From NCBI RefSeq assembly GCF_018739865.1, contig NZ_JADOER010000011.1:1-64000 (forward strand): a stretch of DNA of 64,000 nucleotides. Direction: 5' to 3'. The position numbers were made by a program, and so were the translations under genes. Source of the stretch: Leptothoe kymatousa TAU-MAC 1615 (lineage in GTDB: Bacteria; Cyanobacteriota; Cyanobacteriia; Phormidesmidales; Phormidesmidaceae). The notes beneath the pieces were generated by a model. It was not told the origin of the DNA, did not search any database, and saw only the letters and a list, made by a program, of their open reading frames with translations. How positions within the stretch are numbered: position 1 is the first letter of the stretch; every line of letters starts with the position of its first letter. Of the stretch, positions 9,743 to 20,926 are shown in pieces.

Positions 9743-10309
9743 CTTATCAAATCGCCGCATTAAATAGGCCACCCCAAAATCGCCATTGGGATGATCTTCT
9801 AGCAGTTTGGCTAGCTCAAATAACTTTTCGGCAATGTCAGGCCCTAGCTTAGATGCCGTCGCTGTGCGCTCGCGATATTCTGCTTCGGCAACACGCACTC
9901 GGCTTTGCCATTCATCCGTAAACAGCAATGGAATATAGGCATTTAGGCACAAGGTTTGCAACAGATCCCACTCGCCATCGTCCAGCCACATCCCCTTACA
10001 ACCAGGACAGCGCTCAATAAAAAATGCTGTCTGGCTTAAGTTAATGCGCCCTCGCACCAAATAGAAGCCACAGCTCGGACAAAGACCAGCCCGATTGTCG
10101 TAGCGTGATGGCTGATAATCAACATCCTGGGTAATGGGAACCACCAGATTTTCTAGCTTTAGATCCGGATCGACATGGTCAACTTGCCAGGTCTGATAGT
10201 CGTCAGCCCCTAACCAGGAACCACTACAGGTAGGGCAGCTATGCGTTTGTAATCCATCCACTAACTGGCTTGATATCAATGCTTCTTGAGGATGTTTCGG
10301 ACAACGCAT
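9740..10309 (-). CDS. TFIIB-type zinc-ribbon protein
   Basis: This 189-aa soluble protein has two zf-TFIIB-like ribbons. The first is formed by CPKHP (residue 3 on) with CPTCSGSWLG, and the second by CPSCG with CPGCKGMWLDDGEWD. The CxxCxGxWLD pattern is typical of the family. The last third is helical and has no known domain. Its role is not known. It may bind nucleic acid or act as a metal-dependent scaffold. The stop codon falls inside a 26-bp palindrome. It is probably a single gene. Confidence 0.8.
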   Translation of the reverse strand: MRCPKHPQEALISSQLVDGLQTHSCPTCSGSWLGADDYQTWQVDHVDPDLKLENLVVPITQDVDYQPSRYDNRAGLCPSCGFYLVRGRINLSQTAFFIERCPGCKGMWLDDGEWDLLQTLCLNAYIPLLFTDEWQSRVRVAEAEYRERTATASKLGPDIAEKLFELAKLLEDHPNGDFGVAYLMRRFDK

Positions 10310-10441
10310 CGTCCACGCAGGTAAGGAACAAAAATGACATGGTGGCTAGGTTGTGATCACGGGCCGTATCCACCCCAGTACTTTAGGGTCTCCTAGGAGC
10401 AAACTCAAGCTTTGCAAAGAAGCGTAAGCAACTTGTGGCAG

Positions 10442-10816
10442 TCACAATGCCCTTTCGGTAACTTCATCGGCCATTAGGGACTGCAAAAGCTGCACAAACC
10501 CTTGCAGTCTTTCAATTCGCTGCTGGAGCTGCTCAAGGCGTTGTTGGCGAGTGTCGCGTTGATGGGCAGATTTGGCAAAGTTTACTTCCACCACCAAAAG
10601 GCGCATGTCTCGATACATTTCGGTCGCGATCGCATCCCAGCGAGACTGCCGCTGCCCCACATCAGCGGCCGTGATCCGTATCCATACAGTTTGCTGAAAA
10701 AACTGCTGAAGTTCAGCGGCGTGCGACGCCATACCATCCTCCCCCAACAACTGCTGCAACTGCCCCAGACGGTGGCTGTAACCAGCAATTGCTTCCACGA
10801 TCCCAACTAGCGCCAT
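10442..10816 (-). CDS. Small coiled-coil protein, PatD-like
   Basis: The 124-aa protein (ATG at 10816; a TTG eight codons earlier is less likely) is almost wholly helical and rich in Gln and Leu: a segment around AAELQQFFQQTV, then VEVNFAKSAHQRDTRQQRL and a C-terminal coiled coil. Length and pattern fit the cyanobacterial family that includes PatD, a factor affecting heterocyst frequency in Anabaena, but homologues also occur in species without heterocysts. The assignment is from recall and moderate. The neighbours give no functional hint. Confidence 0.5.
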   Translation of the reverse strand: MALVGIVEAIAGYSHRLGQLQQLLGEDGMASHAAELQQFFQQTVWIRITAADVGQRQSRWDAIATEMYRDMRLLVVEVNFAKSAHQRDTRQQRLEQLQQRIERLQGFVQLLQSLMADEVTERAL

Positions 10817-10840
10817 GGTAATGTCATATTTTAATAACAA

Positions 10841-11413
10841 AATGAGATTTCAATAAGGTTGATTTCCATCCTTTTTGCATACCTATACTCTTTTATATAA
10901 ATCCATTACCGCTTTACGGCTAATAATCATCTCCACATATGGGTATGCGCCTGCCGCAATCGGTAATATAACCACAACGCTAGAGATCACCGACCGTTGC
11001 AGCTCCAAACGTTGGTTCATCTGCGAAACACACCTTGTGTTTTACAGAGCGCTTCTTCCTTGGAACCAGCAACAGCGATTATCAAGTTAAGAAAATTAGA
11101 ATTTATTCTGGAAAGTCTGCTGGCAACAGCCCTGGGCTAAATTATTCCTTAGGCTAAAAATAGAAGATAAAACTTTCTTAGTCAGTCTTCTTGGGTCAGT
11201 GTAGGGATTACAGAATCGGTTTACTTGTCACAAGAGAAATTTTCTTAGGTTAATCGGATTGATTACGGGTCTTGCTTAATAGTCACACGCCTCCACTTTG
11301 AGGGCTTACTTACTCCATAAACGATTAACAACACGGATCGAAATGGGACCAGTAAATCTCCAGCGTGGAGTCAGCTTTGGCCTTTGTATTTATTCTCCTA
11401 ACTTCTATCTACC
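10841..11413. other. Intergenic region upstream of the (p)ppGpp gene
   Basis: It is AT-rich and has no frame of coding character. It should hold the rsh promoter and perhaps the promoter of the divergent PatD-like gene. A short hairpin, CTCCA-GCG-TGGAG, lies near 11359-11371. No clear Shine-Dalgarno precedes the rsh ATG. Confidence 0.4.
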
Positions 11414-13708
11414 ATGACTTTAGCGGCCCCTGTCCTGCCAAACGATTGCCCCTTACCCACCTGGTTAAGGTCCTGCATTCTGGAACACAGTCAGCCAGTA
11501 GCAGAAGATGGGGAGAATAGTGCCCCCATAAAGCTGCCCAAAGATAATAACCAGCTTGTATGTCGAGCCTTTGCCTTCGCTTACCAGCTACATAAAGGGC
11601 AAATGCGGGCCTCAGGGGATCCCTATATAGCCCATCCCGTAGCTGTCGCCAATATCCTCCGCAGTCTTGGGGGCGACAGTGCCATGATAGCCGCTGGGTT
11701 CCTACACGATGTCGTAGAAGATACAGACGTCACAGCGGATGAAATCGAAGCTCACTTTGGCGCAGAAGTCCGCCAAATGGTAGAGGGGGTGACTAAACTT
11801 TCAAAATTTCAATTTAACAGTAAGACAGAGCGCCAGGCCGAAAACTTTCGGCGCATGTTTTTGGCCATGGCCCAAGACATTCGGGTGATTGTGGTGAAGC
11901 TAGCAGACCGACTGCACAATATGCGCACGCTACAGCATATGCCGCCAGAAAAACGGGTACAAAAAGCTCGCGAAACCATTGAAATTTTTGCCCCCCTGGC
12001 CAACCGACTGGGCATCGGTCGCATGAAATGGGAGCTAGAGGATCTGTCCTTTAAATATTTAGAGGACCACGCTTACCAGAAAATAAAAAGCCTTATTTCC
12101 GAAAAACGCACCGACCGAGAAACCCGCTTGCAACAAGTGGCCGGTCTCCTGGAAACCCACTTAGAAGCCGATGGGATCAGCTGCGTTGAAATTAGCAGCC
12201 GTCCGAAACACCTCTACAGCATCTACCGCAAGATGCAGCGCCAGCAAAAAGATTTTCACCAGATCTATGACATTGCGGCCATCCGCATTATTGTCAGCAC
12301 CAAAGTTGAGTGCTATCGGGCCCTGGCGGTGGTTCACGACCGATTCAAACCCATACCAGGTCGATTTAAAGACTACATTGGCCTGCCCAAAGCGAACCGA
12401 TATCAGTCCCTCCATACGGCGGTTATTGGGGAACAAGGACGGCCCATTGAAGTGCAGATCCGCACCATGGAGATGCACCACATCGCGGAATACGGCATTG
12501 CCGCTCACTGGAAATATAAAGAAACTGGCAATAGCAATACTAAGGTGAACGCCGAAGACGAGAAATTCACCTGGCTACGTCAGCTACTGGAATGGCAAAG
12601 CGAACTCAAAGACGCCCAGGAATATTTAAGTGACGTCAAGGACAATCTCTTTGATGAAGAGGTATACGTGTTTACGCCAAAGGGGGATGTCTTTGCCCTC
12701 AGCCAAGGGGCTACGACCGTAGATTTTGCCTATCGTATCCACACCGAAGTCGGCAATCACTGCGCGGGGGCCAAGGTCAATGACCGCATTGTCACCCTCG
12801 ATACCCAACTCAAAAATGGCGATATCGTTGAAGTTTTAACCAACAAAAACAGTCATCCCAGCTTAGATTGGCTCAATTTTGTGGTTTCCGCCGGGGCCCG
12901 CAGTCGCATCCGACATTGGTACAAGCAGTGTCACCATGATGAAAATATGACCCGGGGCCATGCCATGTTGGAAAAAGTCATGGGTCGGGACGGTCTGGAT
13001 TCTTTACTCAAATCGGCCCCTGCCCAAGAGGCCGCCCAGCGCAGCAACTATCCCTGTGTGGAAGACATGCTGGCGGCCCTGGGCTATGGGGAAATCACCC
13101 TGAACTCTGTGGTTAATCGCTTGCAGGAAGCGGCGAAGGAACTGCAACCAGTCGAAGAAATCGATGATGAGTCCCTGGCCGAACAAATCAACAATGACGG
13201 CGCTGTTGTGCGCACACGCTGGCGAGGCGAATCTAGCGGGGATGCATCGGACAGCTCCATCATGGGGGTGGAAGGCCTGTTACATCACATTGCCGGTTGC
13301 TGCAATCCGCTACCGGGGGAATCTATTTTGGGCGCGGTATCCATGGGCGCACGGGGAATTGCGATTCACCGCCAGGGCTGTCCCAATATCGCCTCTGTGC
13401 CCGGAGATCGGCTGATCCCAGTGCAGTGGAACGCAACCGATGCGGCGACGGGTCGCCCCCAAACCTATCCAGTCACCCTGAAAGTGGAAGTTATTGACCG
13501 CGTCGGTGTGCTCAAGGATATTTTGAGTCATCTGTCTGATTTAAAGATCAATGTACATCGGGCCACGGTGACCACATTCCCGGATCAAATTGCGGAAATT
13601 GACCTGGGCCTGGATGTGAAAAACCATGCCCACTTTGACCAAACCATTCAAAAGCTCAGAAAAATGACCGATGTGTTAAAGCTCAAACGCATCAGTCAGA
13701 TGGACTAG
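11414..13708 (+). CDS. Bifunctional (p)ppGpp synthetase/hydrolase (RelA/SpoT, Rsh)
   Basis: This long RSH enzyme (764 aa) makes and breaks the alarmone (p)ppGpp for starvation, darkness and light-stress responses. The HD hydrolase domain (about 45-200) has HPVAVA and the HD pair in GFLHDVVEDT (His98, Asp99). The synthetase domain has RFKD at 317-320 and the substrate loop ANRYQSLHT. The RxKD motif is the form found in bifunctional enzymes. A TGS domain starts near 416 (VYVFTPKGDVFAL), then a helical/zinc-finger region (GCCNPLPG), then a C-terminal ACT domain (about 685-760). Both catalytic halves look intact. Its 3' end overlaps the convergent VOC gene by 17 bp. Confidence 0.95.
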   Translation: MTLAAPVLPNDCPLPTWLRSCILEHSQPVAEDGENSAPIKLPKDNNQLVCRAFAFAYQLHKGQMRASGDPYIAHPVAVANILRSLGGDSAMIAAGFLHDVVEDTDVTADEIEAHFGAEVRQMVEGVTKLSKFQFNSKTERQAENFRRMFLAMAQDIRVIVVKLADRLHNMRTLQHMPPEKRVQKARETIEIFAPLANRLGIGRMKWELEDLSFKYLEDHAYQKIKSLISEKRTDRETRLQQVAGLLETHLEADGISCVEISSRPKHLYSIYRKMQRQQKDFHQIYDIAAIRIIVSTKVECYRALAVVHDRFKPIPGRFKDYIGLPKANRYQSLHTAVIGEQGRPIEVQIRTMEMHHIAEYGIAAHWKYKETGNSNTKVNAEDEKFTWLRQLLEWQSELKDAQEYLSDVKDNLFDEEVYVFTPKGDVFALSQGATTVDFAYRIHTEVGNHCAGAKVNDRIVTLDTQLKNGDIVEVLTNKNSHPSLDWLNFVVSAGARSRIRHWYKQCHHDENMTRGHAMLEKVMGRDGLDSLLKSAPAQEAAQRSNYPCVEDMLAALGYGEITLNSVVNRLQEAAKELQPVEEIDDESLAEQINNDGAVVRTRWRGESSGDASDSSIMGVEGLLHHIAGCCNPLPGESILGAVSMGARGIAIHRQGCPNIASVPGDRLIPVQWNATDAATGRPQTYPVTLKVEVIDRVGVLKDILSHLSDLKINVHRATVTTFPDQIAEIDLGLDVKNHAHFDQTIQKLRKMTDVLKLKRISQMD

Positions 13709-14096
13709 GGGCCGATGTCTGATGCAAAATCAGGCGATTGCCAGCGGGGTCATAGGCGTAGATTTCTTGCCCGTGGCTAGCGTGGATAATTTCCCCTGGG
13801 GGCGGATAGCCCACATTGGTCAGGGTAGCGATCGCACCGGCTAAATCGTCCACCTCCAAGCAAATACTCATGCTGGCGGCCCCCCCCGCAAATTCTGCCC
13901 TGTGGTTAGAACTGGGTTGAAACAGGGCCAACTTGCAGCCGGGCAAACTAAATTCTGCGTAGCGGTTGGGCCTGTGGCTAGTGGGTGCCTGCTGGAAAAA
14001 CGCCTGATAAAACGCAACCACCTCCGATAAATTTTCTGCAGCCAGGGTGATAAATGCGGTTTGAATGTTCAATTTTCCCTCGTCCCTAAAGTCCAT
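13692..14096 (-). CDS. VOC (glyoxalase/bleomycin resistance) superfamily protein
   Basis: This 134-aa protein contains one VOC module: beta-alpha-beta-beta-beta units from ITLAAENLSEVVAFYQAFF to AYDPAGNRLILHQ. Members are metal-dependent lyases, dioxygenases or binding proteins. The substrate cannot be told from sequence. Its 3' end overlaps the convergent rsh gene by 17 bp and it lies 21 bp downstream of mnmE on the same strand, so the two may be cotranscribed. Confidence 0.8.
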   Translation of the reverse strand: MDFRDEGKLNIQTAFITLAAENLSEVVAFYQAFFQQAPTSHRPNRYAEFSLPGCKLALFQPSSNHRAEFAGGAASMSICLEVDDLAGAIATLTNVGYPPPGEIIHASHGQEIYAYDPAGNRLILHQTSAPSPSD

Positions 14097-14117
14097 GGAC
14101 GGTGGGCAGCACCCACC

Positions 14118-15503
14118 CTACTTGCCAATGCAAAATCGGCTAAAAATTTCATCCAACATCGATTCGGTCATTTCTTCTCCGGTGACTTCCCCTAGCGCCC
14201 GGATAGCATCCCGCAGGTCAATAGTCCAAAAGTCTAGGGGCAATAGGGCGGCAATGGTGGATTGCACCTGGCGCAGGGCGACATGGGCCCGAGTTAGCGC
14301 CGCTGCCTGGCGTTGGTTGACGGCCAATTCGGTATTCGCCGCAGTCACCTGCCCCGCATTCACAATGGTCAAAATCGCTTGCTCCAAGGCATCAATGCCC
14401 TCCCCCTGGGCTGCGGCTGTTTTCACCAAAGGAACTGACAAATCCGGCAGAGCCACAGGTGGCCCTAGATCCAACTTGTTCACCACAATGATGTGGGGCT
14501 TATGGCGGATGGTTGCGTATAGGTCGGTTTCGGCCTGGGTCCACCCCACAGAAGCATCCATGGTGAGGAGCACCACATCCGCCGCTTGGGCCGCTGACTG
14601 GGAACGCTCAATGCCCATTTGCTCCACCTGATCGGTGGCATCGCGAATGCCAGCGGTGTCTAAGACTTGTACGGGAATTCCACCGACGACCAACTGGGAT
14701 TCGACGACATCGCGGGTGGTGCCAGGCAGCGCGGTGACAATCGCACGATCGCTACGGCTCCAGGCATTCAACAAACTCGATTTACCCACATTGGGCTGGC
14801 CCACAATGGCCACCTTGAGGCCCGTGCGCAGCAGCTCTCCCTGGTGGGCCGTATCCAAAACCTGCGTCACATCCGCCAAGATGGCCCCTAGCTGTGCCTT
14901 CACCTCCCCTTGATCTAAGGGGGGCAGGTCATCGGCAAAATCAATGCGGGCTTCCACCTCAGCCAAAACATCCAAACAACGACTACGACAGTGACGAATC
15001 ACATCCGTTAGCTTCCCTCGAATCCCAGCCATGGCCGCTTGGGCCGCCTGGGGCGACTGGGCTCCCACCAAATCGGCAATGCCTTCGGCTTGGGTCAGGT
15101 CCAGCCGCCCGTTGAGAAACGCCCGCAGGGTAAATTCCCCCGGTGTGGCCAGCCTTGCCCCCTGGGCAATACACAGCTGCAACACCTGCTGCACTGCCAT
15201 GATGCCGCCATGGCAGTGAAACTCCACCACATCTTCACGAGTGTAGGAGCGCGGTGATTGCATCAATAGTAATAGGGCTTCATCCACCGTCGCCTGGGTC
15301 TCTGGATGGAGCACATAGCCATAAAGAATGCGGTGGCTCTCCCAAGCCTGCTGACCGGGGGCATGGAACAGCGTTTGCGCAATGGCTACAGCCGTCACCC
15401 CAGACAGGCGAACAATCCCCACACTGCCCTGCTGTGGCACAATGGCCGTTGCGATCGCAGCAATGGTTTCCCCCTGAATCACCGTTCCACCTTGACTGGA
15501 CAC
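14118..15503 (-). CDS. mnmE: tRNA modification GTPase MnmE
   Basis: With MnmG, MnmE installs the carboxymethylaminomethyl (or aminomethyl) group on the wobble uridine of certain tRNAs. The 461-aa protein has an N-terminal folate-binding domain (about 1-120), a helical domain and an inserted G domain. G1 is GQPNVGKS (235-242), G3 is DTAG (282-285) and G4 is NKLD. The C-terminal CIGK places the conserved Cys at 458. Length and motifs are normal. mnmG is not in the window. Confidence 0.97.
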   Translation of the reverse strand: MSSQGGTVIQGETIAAIATAIVPQQGSVGIVRLSGVTAVAIAQTLFHAPGQQAWESHRILYGYVLHPETQATVDEALLLLMQSPRSYTREDVVEFHCHGGIMAVQQVLQLCIAQGARLATPGEFTLRAFLNGRLDLTQAEGIADLVGAQSPQAAQAAMAGIRGKLTDVIRHCRSRCLDVLAEVEARIDFADDLPPLDQGEVKAQLGAILADVTQVLDTAHQGELLRTGLKVAIVGQPNVGKSSLLNAWSRSDRAIVTALPGTTRDVVESQLVVGGIPVQVLDTAGIRDATDQVEQMGIERSQSAAQAADVVLLTMDASVGWTQAETDLYATIRHKPHIIVVNKLDLGPPVALPDLSVPLVKTAAAQGEGIDALEQAILTIVNAGQVTAANTELAVNQRQAAALTRAHVALRQVQSTIAALLPLDFWTIDLRDAIRALGEVTGEEMTESMLDEIFSRFCIGK

Positions 15504-15679
15504 CTATGCACGTTCCCCTTCAGCCATCTCAGTTTGTAACCATACCCTATGCCGCCTACTAAGCAGGACTATGGGGAATTGAATCAGCCGCCCATGTTGT
15601 CATAATTGATACTAGTAGGCCACTGAATCCTGGCCGGCACTCCGATTAAGATCGAATTACCCATAAAAGGAAATTTCCT

Positions 15680-16207
15680 GTGGCGGCTAAACCCGATGAT
15701 TCTAAATATCCCAATAGCGTTAGACCTCTGGTGAGCCAACGTTCTCTACGCAAAAGGCGCACTAAATTCCGACGGCTAGTCAGGTATATCTACATTCGGT
15801 TTATTCGGCTGAGAAGCCATCCCCAAGCCATTGCCAGAGGGTTGGCAGCCGGTATATTTGCAGGCAGCTACCCACTTTTCGGCCTGCAAACATTGGTGGG
15901 AGTTGCGATCGCAGCGGCCATCGGTGGTAACAAACTCATCGCCGCCGCTGGCACTTGGATCAGCAATCCCCTCACCTACGTCCCGATCTATGCCTTTAAC
16001 TACCAAATAGGTCGCTGGATTCTGCGGCAGCCGCTGGAAATCAGCATCAGCAACCGATCCCCTGAAGAATGGATGAACCTGGGCCTGGATATCACCATCG
16101 CGTTGATGGTAGGTAGTACAATTGTTGGACTATGTTTAGCCACCATTGGCTACTACAGCGGGTTGCATCTGGCCCACAGAGTTAAAACTAGCCGCAAAAA
16201 ATATTAG
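15680..16207 (+). CDS. DUF2062 membrane protein
   Basis: The 175-aa protein starts with GTG, placed by AAAGGA eight bases upstream. A basic N-terminus (about 20-45) is followed by the DUF2062 core: the RGLAAGIFAG helix with FGLQT, then NPLTYVPIYAFNYQIGRW, and a final transmembrane helix near 140-160. DUF2062 is a bacterial inner-membrane family of unknown role. The adjacent genes (mnmE divergent) give no hint. Confidence 0.85.
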   Translation: MAAKPDDSKYPNSVRPLVSQRSLRKRRTKFRRLVRYIYIRFIRLRSHPQAIARGLAAGIFAGSYPLFGLQTLVGVAIAAAIGGNKLIAAAGTWISNPLTYVPIYAFNYQIGRWILRQPLEISISNRSPEEWMNLGLDITIALMVGSTIVGLCLATIGYYSGLHLAHRVKTSRKKY

Positions 16208-16509
16208 ACCAATAGGTAATAGAACCCAGCTGTCCTTTAGGTCATACCTAAAGATAGACCGAGAAGCAACAGTTTCTTGATAGAAGCCGCTGCCAATCAG
16301 CCACGTATTGCCAAAATGCATGTGATCAAAAGTAATTAAATGTAATCACGATTTCGACATTACTTTTGACAACCTTAGGCAATATGGATTACGGTTCGTT
16401 TATTAGTACTCGTCAATAATATTAGGTAGGATAATTCTATAAATCCTATTTTATTAGCTAGCTGGTTCATCTTGGCCGCACTACCAGAATCACCTTTTTT
16501 CAAAGTGAA
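16208..16509. other. AT-rich intergenic stretch
   Basis: No coding frame is supported and no RNA or clear terminator was recognised. The DUF2062 gene ends at its left edge. Confidence 0.35.
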
Positions 16510-16863
16510 ATGTTCCCCAACACAGCTCGCCACACTATTAAGTACCGCATTAGCTGCCAACATAATTCACCTAAAACTACTCGCCTAACGTTTCGAGAAA
16601 CAGCTCCTCGCAATCAAAACCGACTGAAGCCATATCTCTACGCAGCCAATTACACCGTTAGCAGCATAGATGATGCCTACCGATTGCTGCGAGATTATCT
16701 ATATACCAACGGTGTCACGTCCGTGGAAAATCTCAATTTTCCCCATCGGGGCAAAATCGAAGTGATCCCAGGAGCCTCTTGGTGTGGCTCCCAGGCCAAC
16801 ATAAAGGTAGATGGAGATCCATCTGAAAATGACTCTGACAGAAGCGAGCGCTTAGCCAGCTAG
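16510..16863 (+). CDS. Possible small protein of unknown function
   Basis: A 117-codon frame from an ATG, not recognised. The first 45 residues are basic and low in hydrophobic pattern. The middle (about 48-92, DAYRLLRDYLYTNGVTSVEN and following) looks like a folded domain, so the true start may lie inside. The tail is acidic and hydrophilic. No ribosome binding site stands out. It is convergent with ssb and could be spurious. Confidence 0.35.
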   Translation: MFPNTARHTIKYRISCQHNSPKTTRLTFRETAPRNQNRLKPYLYAANYTVSSIDDAYRLLRDYLYTNGVTSVENLNFPHRGKIEVIPGASWCGSQANIKVDGDPSENDSDRSERLAS

Positions 16864-16931
16864 GGCAAATGCCGAACTGGGCACCCACAGGCCTGCAGCG
16901 CCCGCTCCGTCAGAAAGATTGCTTGATTCGT

Positions 16932-17297
16932 CTAAAACTGGTCATCGTCATAGTTACTGGACATGGGAGCCGCATTGTCCCGTTTGGAACCTAGCAACTC
17001 TAGACGATCAACACGAATAACCGGGCTAGAACGCTGTGCCCCCGTTGAACGATCTTCCCAACTATCTAGCTTCAAGGCCCCGACAATACCAACAAGACTG
17101 CCTTTTTTGACGTAATTTGCAGCCACCTCGGCGTTCCGTCCCCACAGTTCTAAGTTGAACCAGTCGGGTTGCTCGCTATTGCGAGTGCGGCGATTTACTG
17201 CGATCGCAAATTTACACAGAACATTGCCCGACTCAAAATAGCGAACCTCAGGATCTCGGCCTGCACGTCCAACAAGATTGACAACATTTAAACTCAT
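16932..17297 (-). CDS. ssb: Single-stranded DNA-binding protein
   Basis: This SSB of 121 aa, the short cyanobacterial form, coats ssDNA in replication, repair and recombination. The OB fold runs from NVVNLVGRAGRDPEVRYF to IRVDRLELLG. The acidic C-terminal tip YDDDQF matches the partner-binding tail, with Gln in place of the usual Ile/Pro. The start MSLNVVNLVG is that expected of the family. It is divergent from mreB. Confidence 0.93.
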   Translation of the reverse strand: MSLNVVNLVGRAGRDPEVRYFESGNVLCKFAIAVNRRTRNSEQPDWFNLELWGRNAEVAANYVKKGSLVGIVGALKLDSWEDRSTGAQRSSPVIRVDRLELLGSKRDNAAPMSSNYDDDQF

Positions 17298-18701
<1,404 letters not shown>

Positions 18702-18744
18702 GTCTCTGTAGACAAATAACGACTATTTTTATTGCAAATTAATT

Positions 18745-19539
18745 ATGTTTGCACTCAGGCGCTGGTGGGATAGGCATGCAGCAAGGGCAGGTGTTGCTTC
18801 CCTTGTAATTGTCCTAGCGTGGGCCATGCGACAAAGTCAGGGAGCGTTTATTTATGAAATTTATCAGGTGCTTACATCCCCCCTGCATCCTGGATTAACC
18901 CAGGCAGAACGGCTAGAAAATGCCTATGTGCTGGAACTTCAGCAGCGGGTAATCGAGCTGGAAAATCAAAATCGGAGCCTGCGGGAAAATATTGACTACG
19001 CCGCCAACCAGGGCCAAGTAACCGTTGCAGCGGTGATTGGCCGTGGTGCTGATAATTGGTGGCAGCAGATTACGGTCAATAAGGGCACCAACGATGGCAT
19101 TACGGAAGGCGACATGGTCACCGGCCCTGGGGGGTTGGTCGGCAGGGTCACCAGTGCTTCGGCCAACACTAGTCAGGTTTTACTGATTACGGATCCGGTT
19201 AGCCAAATGGGGGTGAAGGTCAGCCGCAGCCGTGCGTTGGGTGTGGTCAGGGGCAATGTTGACGGGCGCGTGGTGATGCAGTTTTTCGAAACCACCCCGG
19301 ATGTTAAACCTGGGGACGTAATTGTGACATCGTCCTATAGCCGACTCTTTCCCCAAGGGGTACCTGTGGGCCGCATTGAAAGTATGGATTTGAAAAAGAG
19401 TCCAGCACCTGAAGCGGTGATCCAACTTTCGTCACCCCTCAGTTTTTTAGAGTGGGTCACTATCCACCCCTTCGAAGCAAAGACCGATGTCAATGCTCCA
19501 CCGGCAGAAATCGCAGACGATAGTTCCACGACGCCCTAG
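18745..19539 (+). CDS. mreC: Rod shape-determining protein MreC
   Basis: This 264-aa bitopic protein links cytoplasmic MreB to periplasmic cell-wall enzymes. A transmembrane helix near 18-32 is followed by a coiled coil (about 50-90, ELQQRVIELENQNRSLREN) and the two-lobed beta domain containing GPGGLVGRV and PDVKPGDVIVTS. It lies between mreB and mreD, 16 bp before mreD. Confidence 0.93.
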   Translation: MFALRRWWDRHAARAGVASLVIVLAWAMRQSQGAFIYEIYQVLTSPLHPGLTQAERLENAYVLELQQRVIELENQNRSLRENIDYAANQGQVTVAAVIGRGADNWWQQITVNKGTNDGITEGDMVTGPGGLVGRVTSASANTSQVLLITDPVSQMGVKVSRSRALGVVRGNVDGRVVMQFFETTPDVKPGDVIVTSSYSRLFPQGVPVGRIESMDLKKSPAPEAVIQLSSPLSFLEWVTIHPFEAKTDVNAPPAEIADDSSTTP

Positions 19540-19555
19540 CTAGCCCCCAATTGCT

Positions 19556-20113
19556 ATGACCACTTCTAAGGGGAAGTCTCAGCTATCTGATTTCCAAAAA
19601 ACCTGTCTCAACATTGCCATTGTGTTGGGATCGGGGTTGCTATGTTTGCTGCTCTCACCGATGCGATTTCCGGGCATCGAGCTTTTGGGGGTAGCCCCCA
19701 ATTGGCTACTGATTTGGGTCGTGATTTGGAGCATTCACCATCCCATTGTGGACGGCGCGATCGCAGGTATCGTCCTAGGCCTTTTGCAAGATGGCCTCAC
19801 TGGCCCGTTTCCCACCCATGCCCTGAGCCTGATGATAGTGGGCATGCTGACTGCGCGTCTCCAGCGGCAGCGCCTGATTCAAGAAAATGTAGTGCTCGTA
19901 GCCTTTATCGTTTTTGGCATGGCGGTAGTTGCTGCCACAACTATGGCCTTGCAAATGAGTCTCCGCCATCTCCTATGGCCCAATTCACCCTATTTAACGC
20001 TTTGGCAAATCTGGCGCACCCATCAGCGCGTCGCCCTCAGCTCAGCCATCCTTAGCAGCCTGTGGACCCCTGCCATCTACTACCCATTGCACCGCTGGTG
20101 GAAGAGCCTATAG
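19556..20113 (+). CDS. mreD: Rod shape-determining protein MreD
   Basis: This 185-aa integral membrane protein has about five hydrophobic helices, starting near residues 17-35. MreD completes the elongasome scaffold with MreC and RodA/PBP2. Position after mreC, size and the GLLQDGLTG loop support the call; the family has weak sequence conservation. A Trp-rich C-terminal helix precedes the stop. It ends the operon and is convergent with the HAD gene. Confidence 0.88.
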   Translation: MTTSKGKSQLSDFQKTCLNIAIVLGSGLLCLLLSPMRFPGIELLGVAPNWLLIWVVIWSIHHPIVDGAIAGIVLGLLQDGLTGPFPTHALSLMIVGMLTARLQRQRLIQENVVLVAFIVFGMAVVAATTMALQMSLRHLLWPNSPYLTLWQIWRTHQRVALSSAILSSLWTPAIYYPLHRWWKSL

Positions 20114-20123
20114 GCCCTAACCA

Positions 20124-20166
20124 GCGCTCCTAGGCCGCCTGCAAGCGCGCTCCTAGGCCGCCTGCA
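20124..20166. repeat. 20-bp direct repeat at the 3' end of the HAD gene
   Basis: GCGCTCCTAGGCCGCCTGCA is present at 20124-20143 and 20147-20166. The second copy contains the HAD stop codon and last codons; the first is the duplicated tail beyond the stop. Confidence 0.85.
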
Positions 20167-20926
20167 CAACCTGCTGCATACAGTGGCTTTGAACAGCCTG
20201 GAGTAAATTAGAGACAATCTCAGTAGGCTGATAGCGGGTCAAATAATCCTGGCTACGGATACCGCTGGTCACAGCCACAGTGGTAATTCCGGCTTGCTGC
20301 CCGGCAATAATATCGGCCTCAGTATCCCCAATCATGCAAGTGGGGCTGGTCTGATATCCCTGGCTTTGCTGCGCCGTAATCGCTCGCTCTAACAGGGCAA
20401 CCTTTTGTTCTGCACGATTTAAGTGGGCCGCATTAATATCAGAGGCACCAAAAATTTCATCAATGCACTGACTCAAATCGTGGGCTTGCAAAAAAGCTTG
20501 CACCTGTCGCGGGTGGCGCAAGGTGACAATCACCAGCCGGATCCCCCTAGCCTTGAGCTGACGTATGGCCGCATCAGCCCCCAGCTGCAACCCATCCCAC
20601 TGAAGCAAATGGGGATGATTAACAATGCGCTGCACCTGACCCAACAAAGATTCGACTAAGTCACTGGGCACACCAGAACGAAGCGCAATCTCCACATCCG
20701 CCACACGGTTGCGCTTCATGGACCAAAACTGATTTTTAGACAGAAGCTGCAGCGGCAGATCGGTACCATGGTCTTCTCGATAACTAGCCTGAAGCGCTGA
20801 GAGACCAAGTTTATAGGTGCGGTAGTAGCGTTCTGAGACATCAACAATAGGCCCGTCAAAATCGCAGAATAATACTTGTTCAGACAGTTCTTGAAACGAG
20901 GACATCTGATTATGAATGCGCAACAT
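20153..20926 (-). CDS. HAD-superfamily hydrolase
   Basis: This 257-aa hydrolase resembles phosphoglycolate phosphatase or pyrophosphatase PpaX. Motif I is DFDGPIVD (near 22-29, nucleophile Asp), motif II is VIVTLRH, and motif III/IV is CMIGDTEADI with an invariant Asp pair. A helical cap lies between motifs I and II. In motif I the usual DGTL/V is DGPIVD. The substrate is unknown; a phosphoglycolate role would fit photorespiration but is only a guess. The last codons are part of a 20-bp repeat. Confidence 0.85.
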   Translation of the reverse strand: MLRIHNQMSSFQELSEQVLFCDFDGPIVDVSERYYRTYKLGLSALQASYREDHGTDLPLQLLSKNQFWSMKRNRVADVEIALRSGVPSDLVESLLGQVQRIVNHPHLLQWDGLQLGADAAIRQLKARGIRLVIVTLRHPRQVQAFLQAHDLSQCIDEIFGASDINAAHLNRAEQKVALLERAITAQQSQGYQTSPTCMIGDTEADIIAGQQAGITTVAVTSGIRSQDYLTRYQPTEIVSNLLQAVQSHCMQQVVQAA

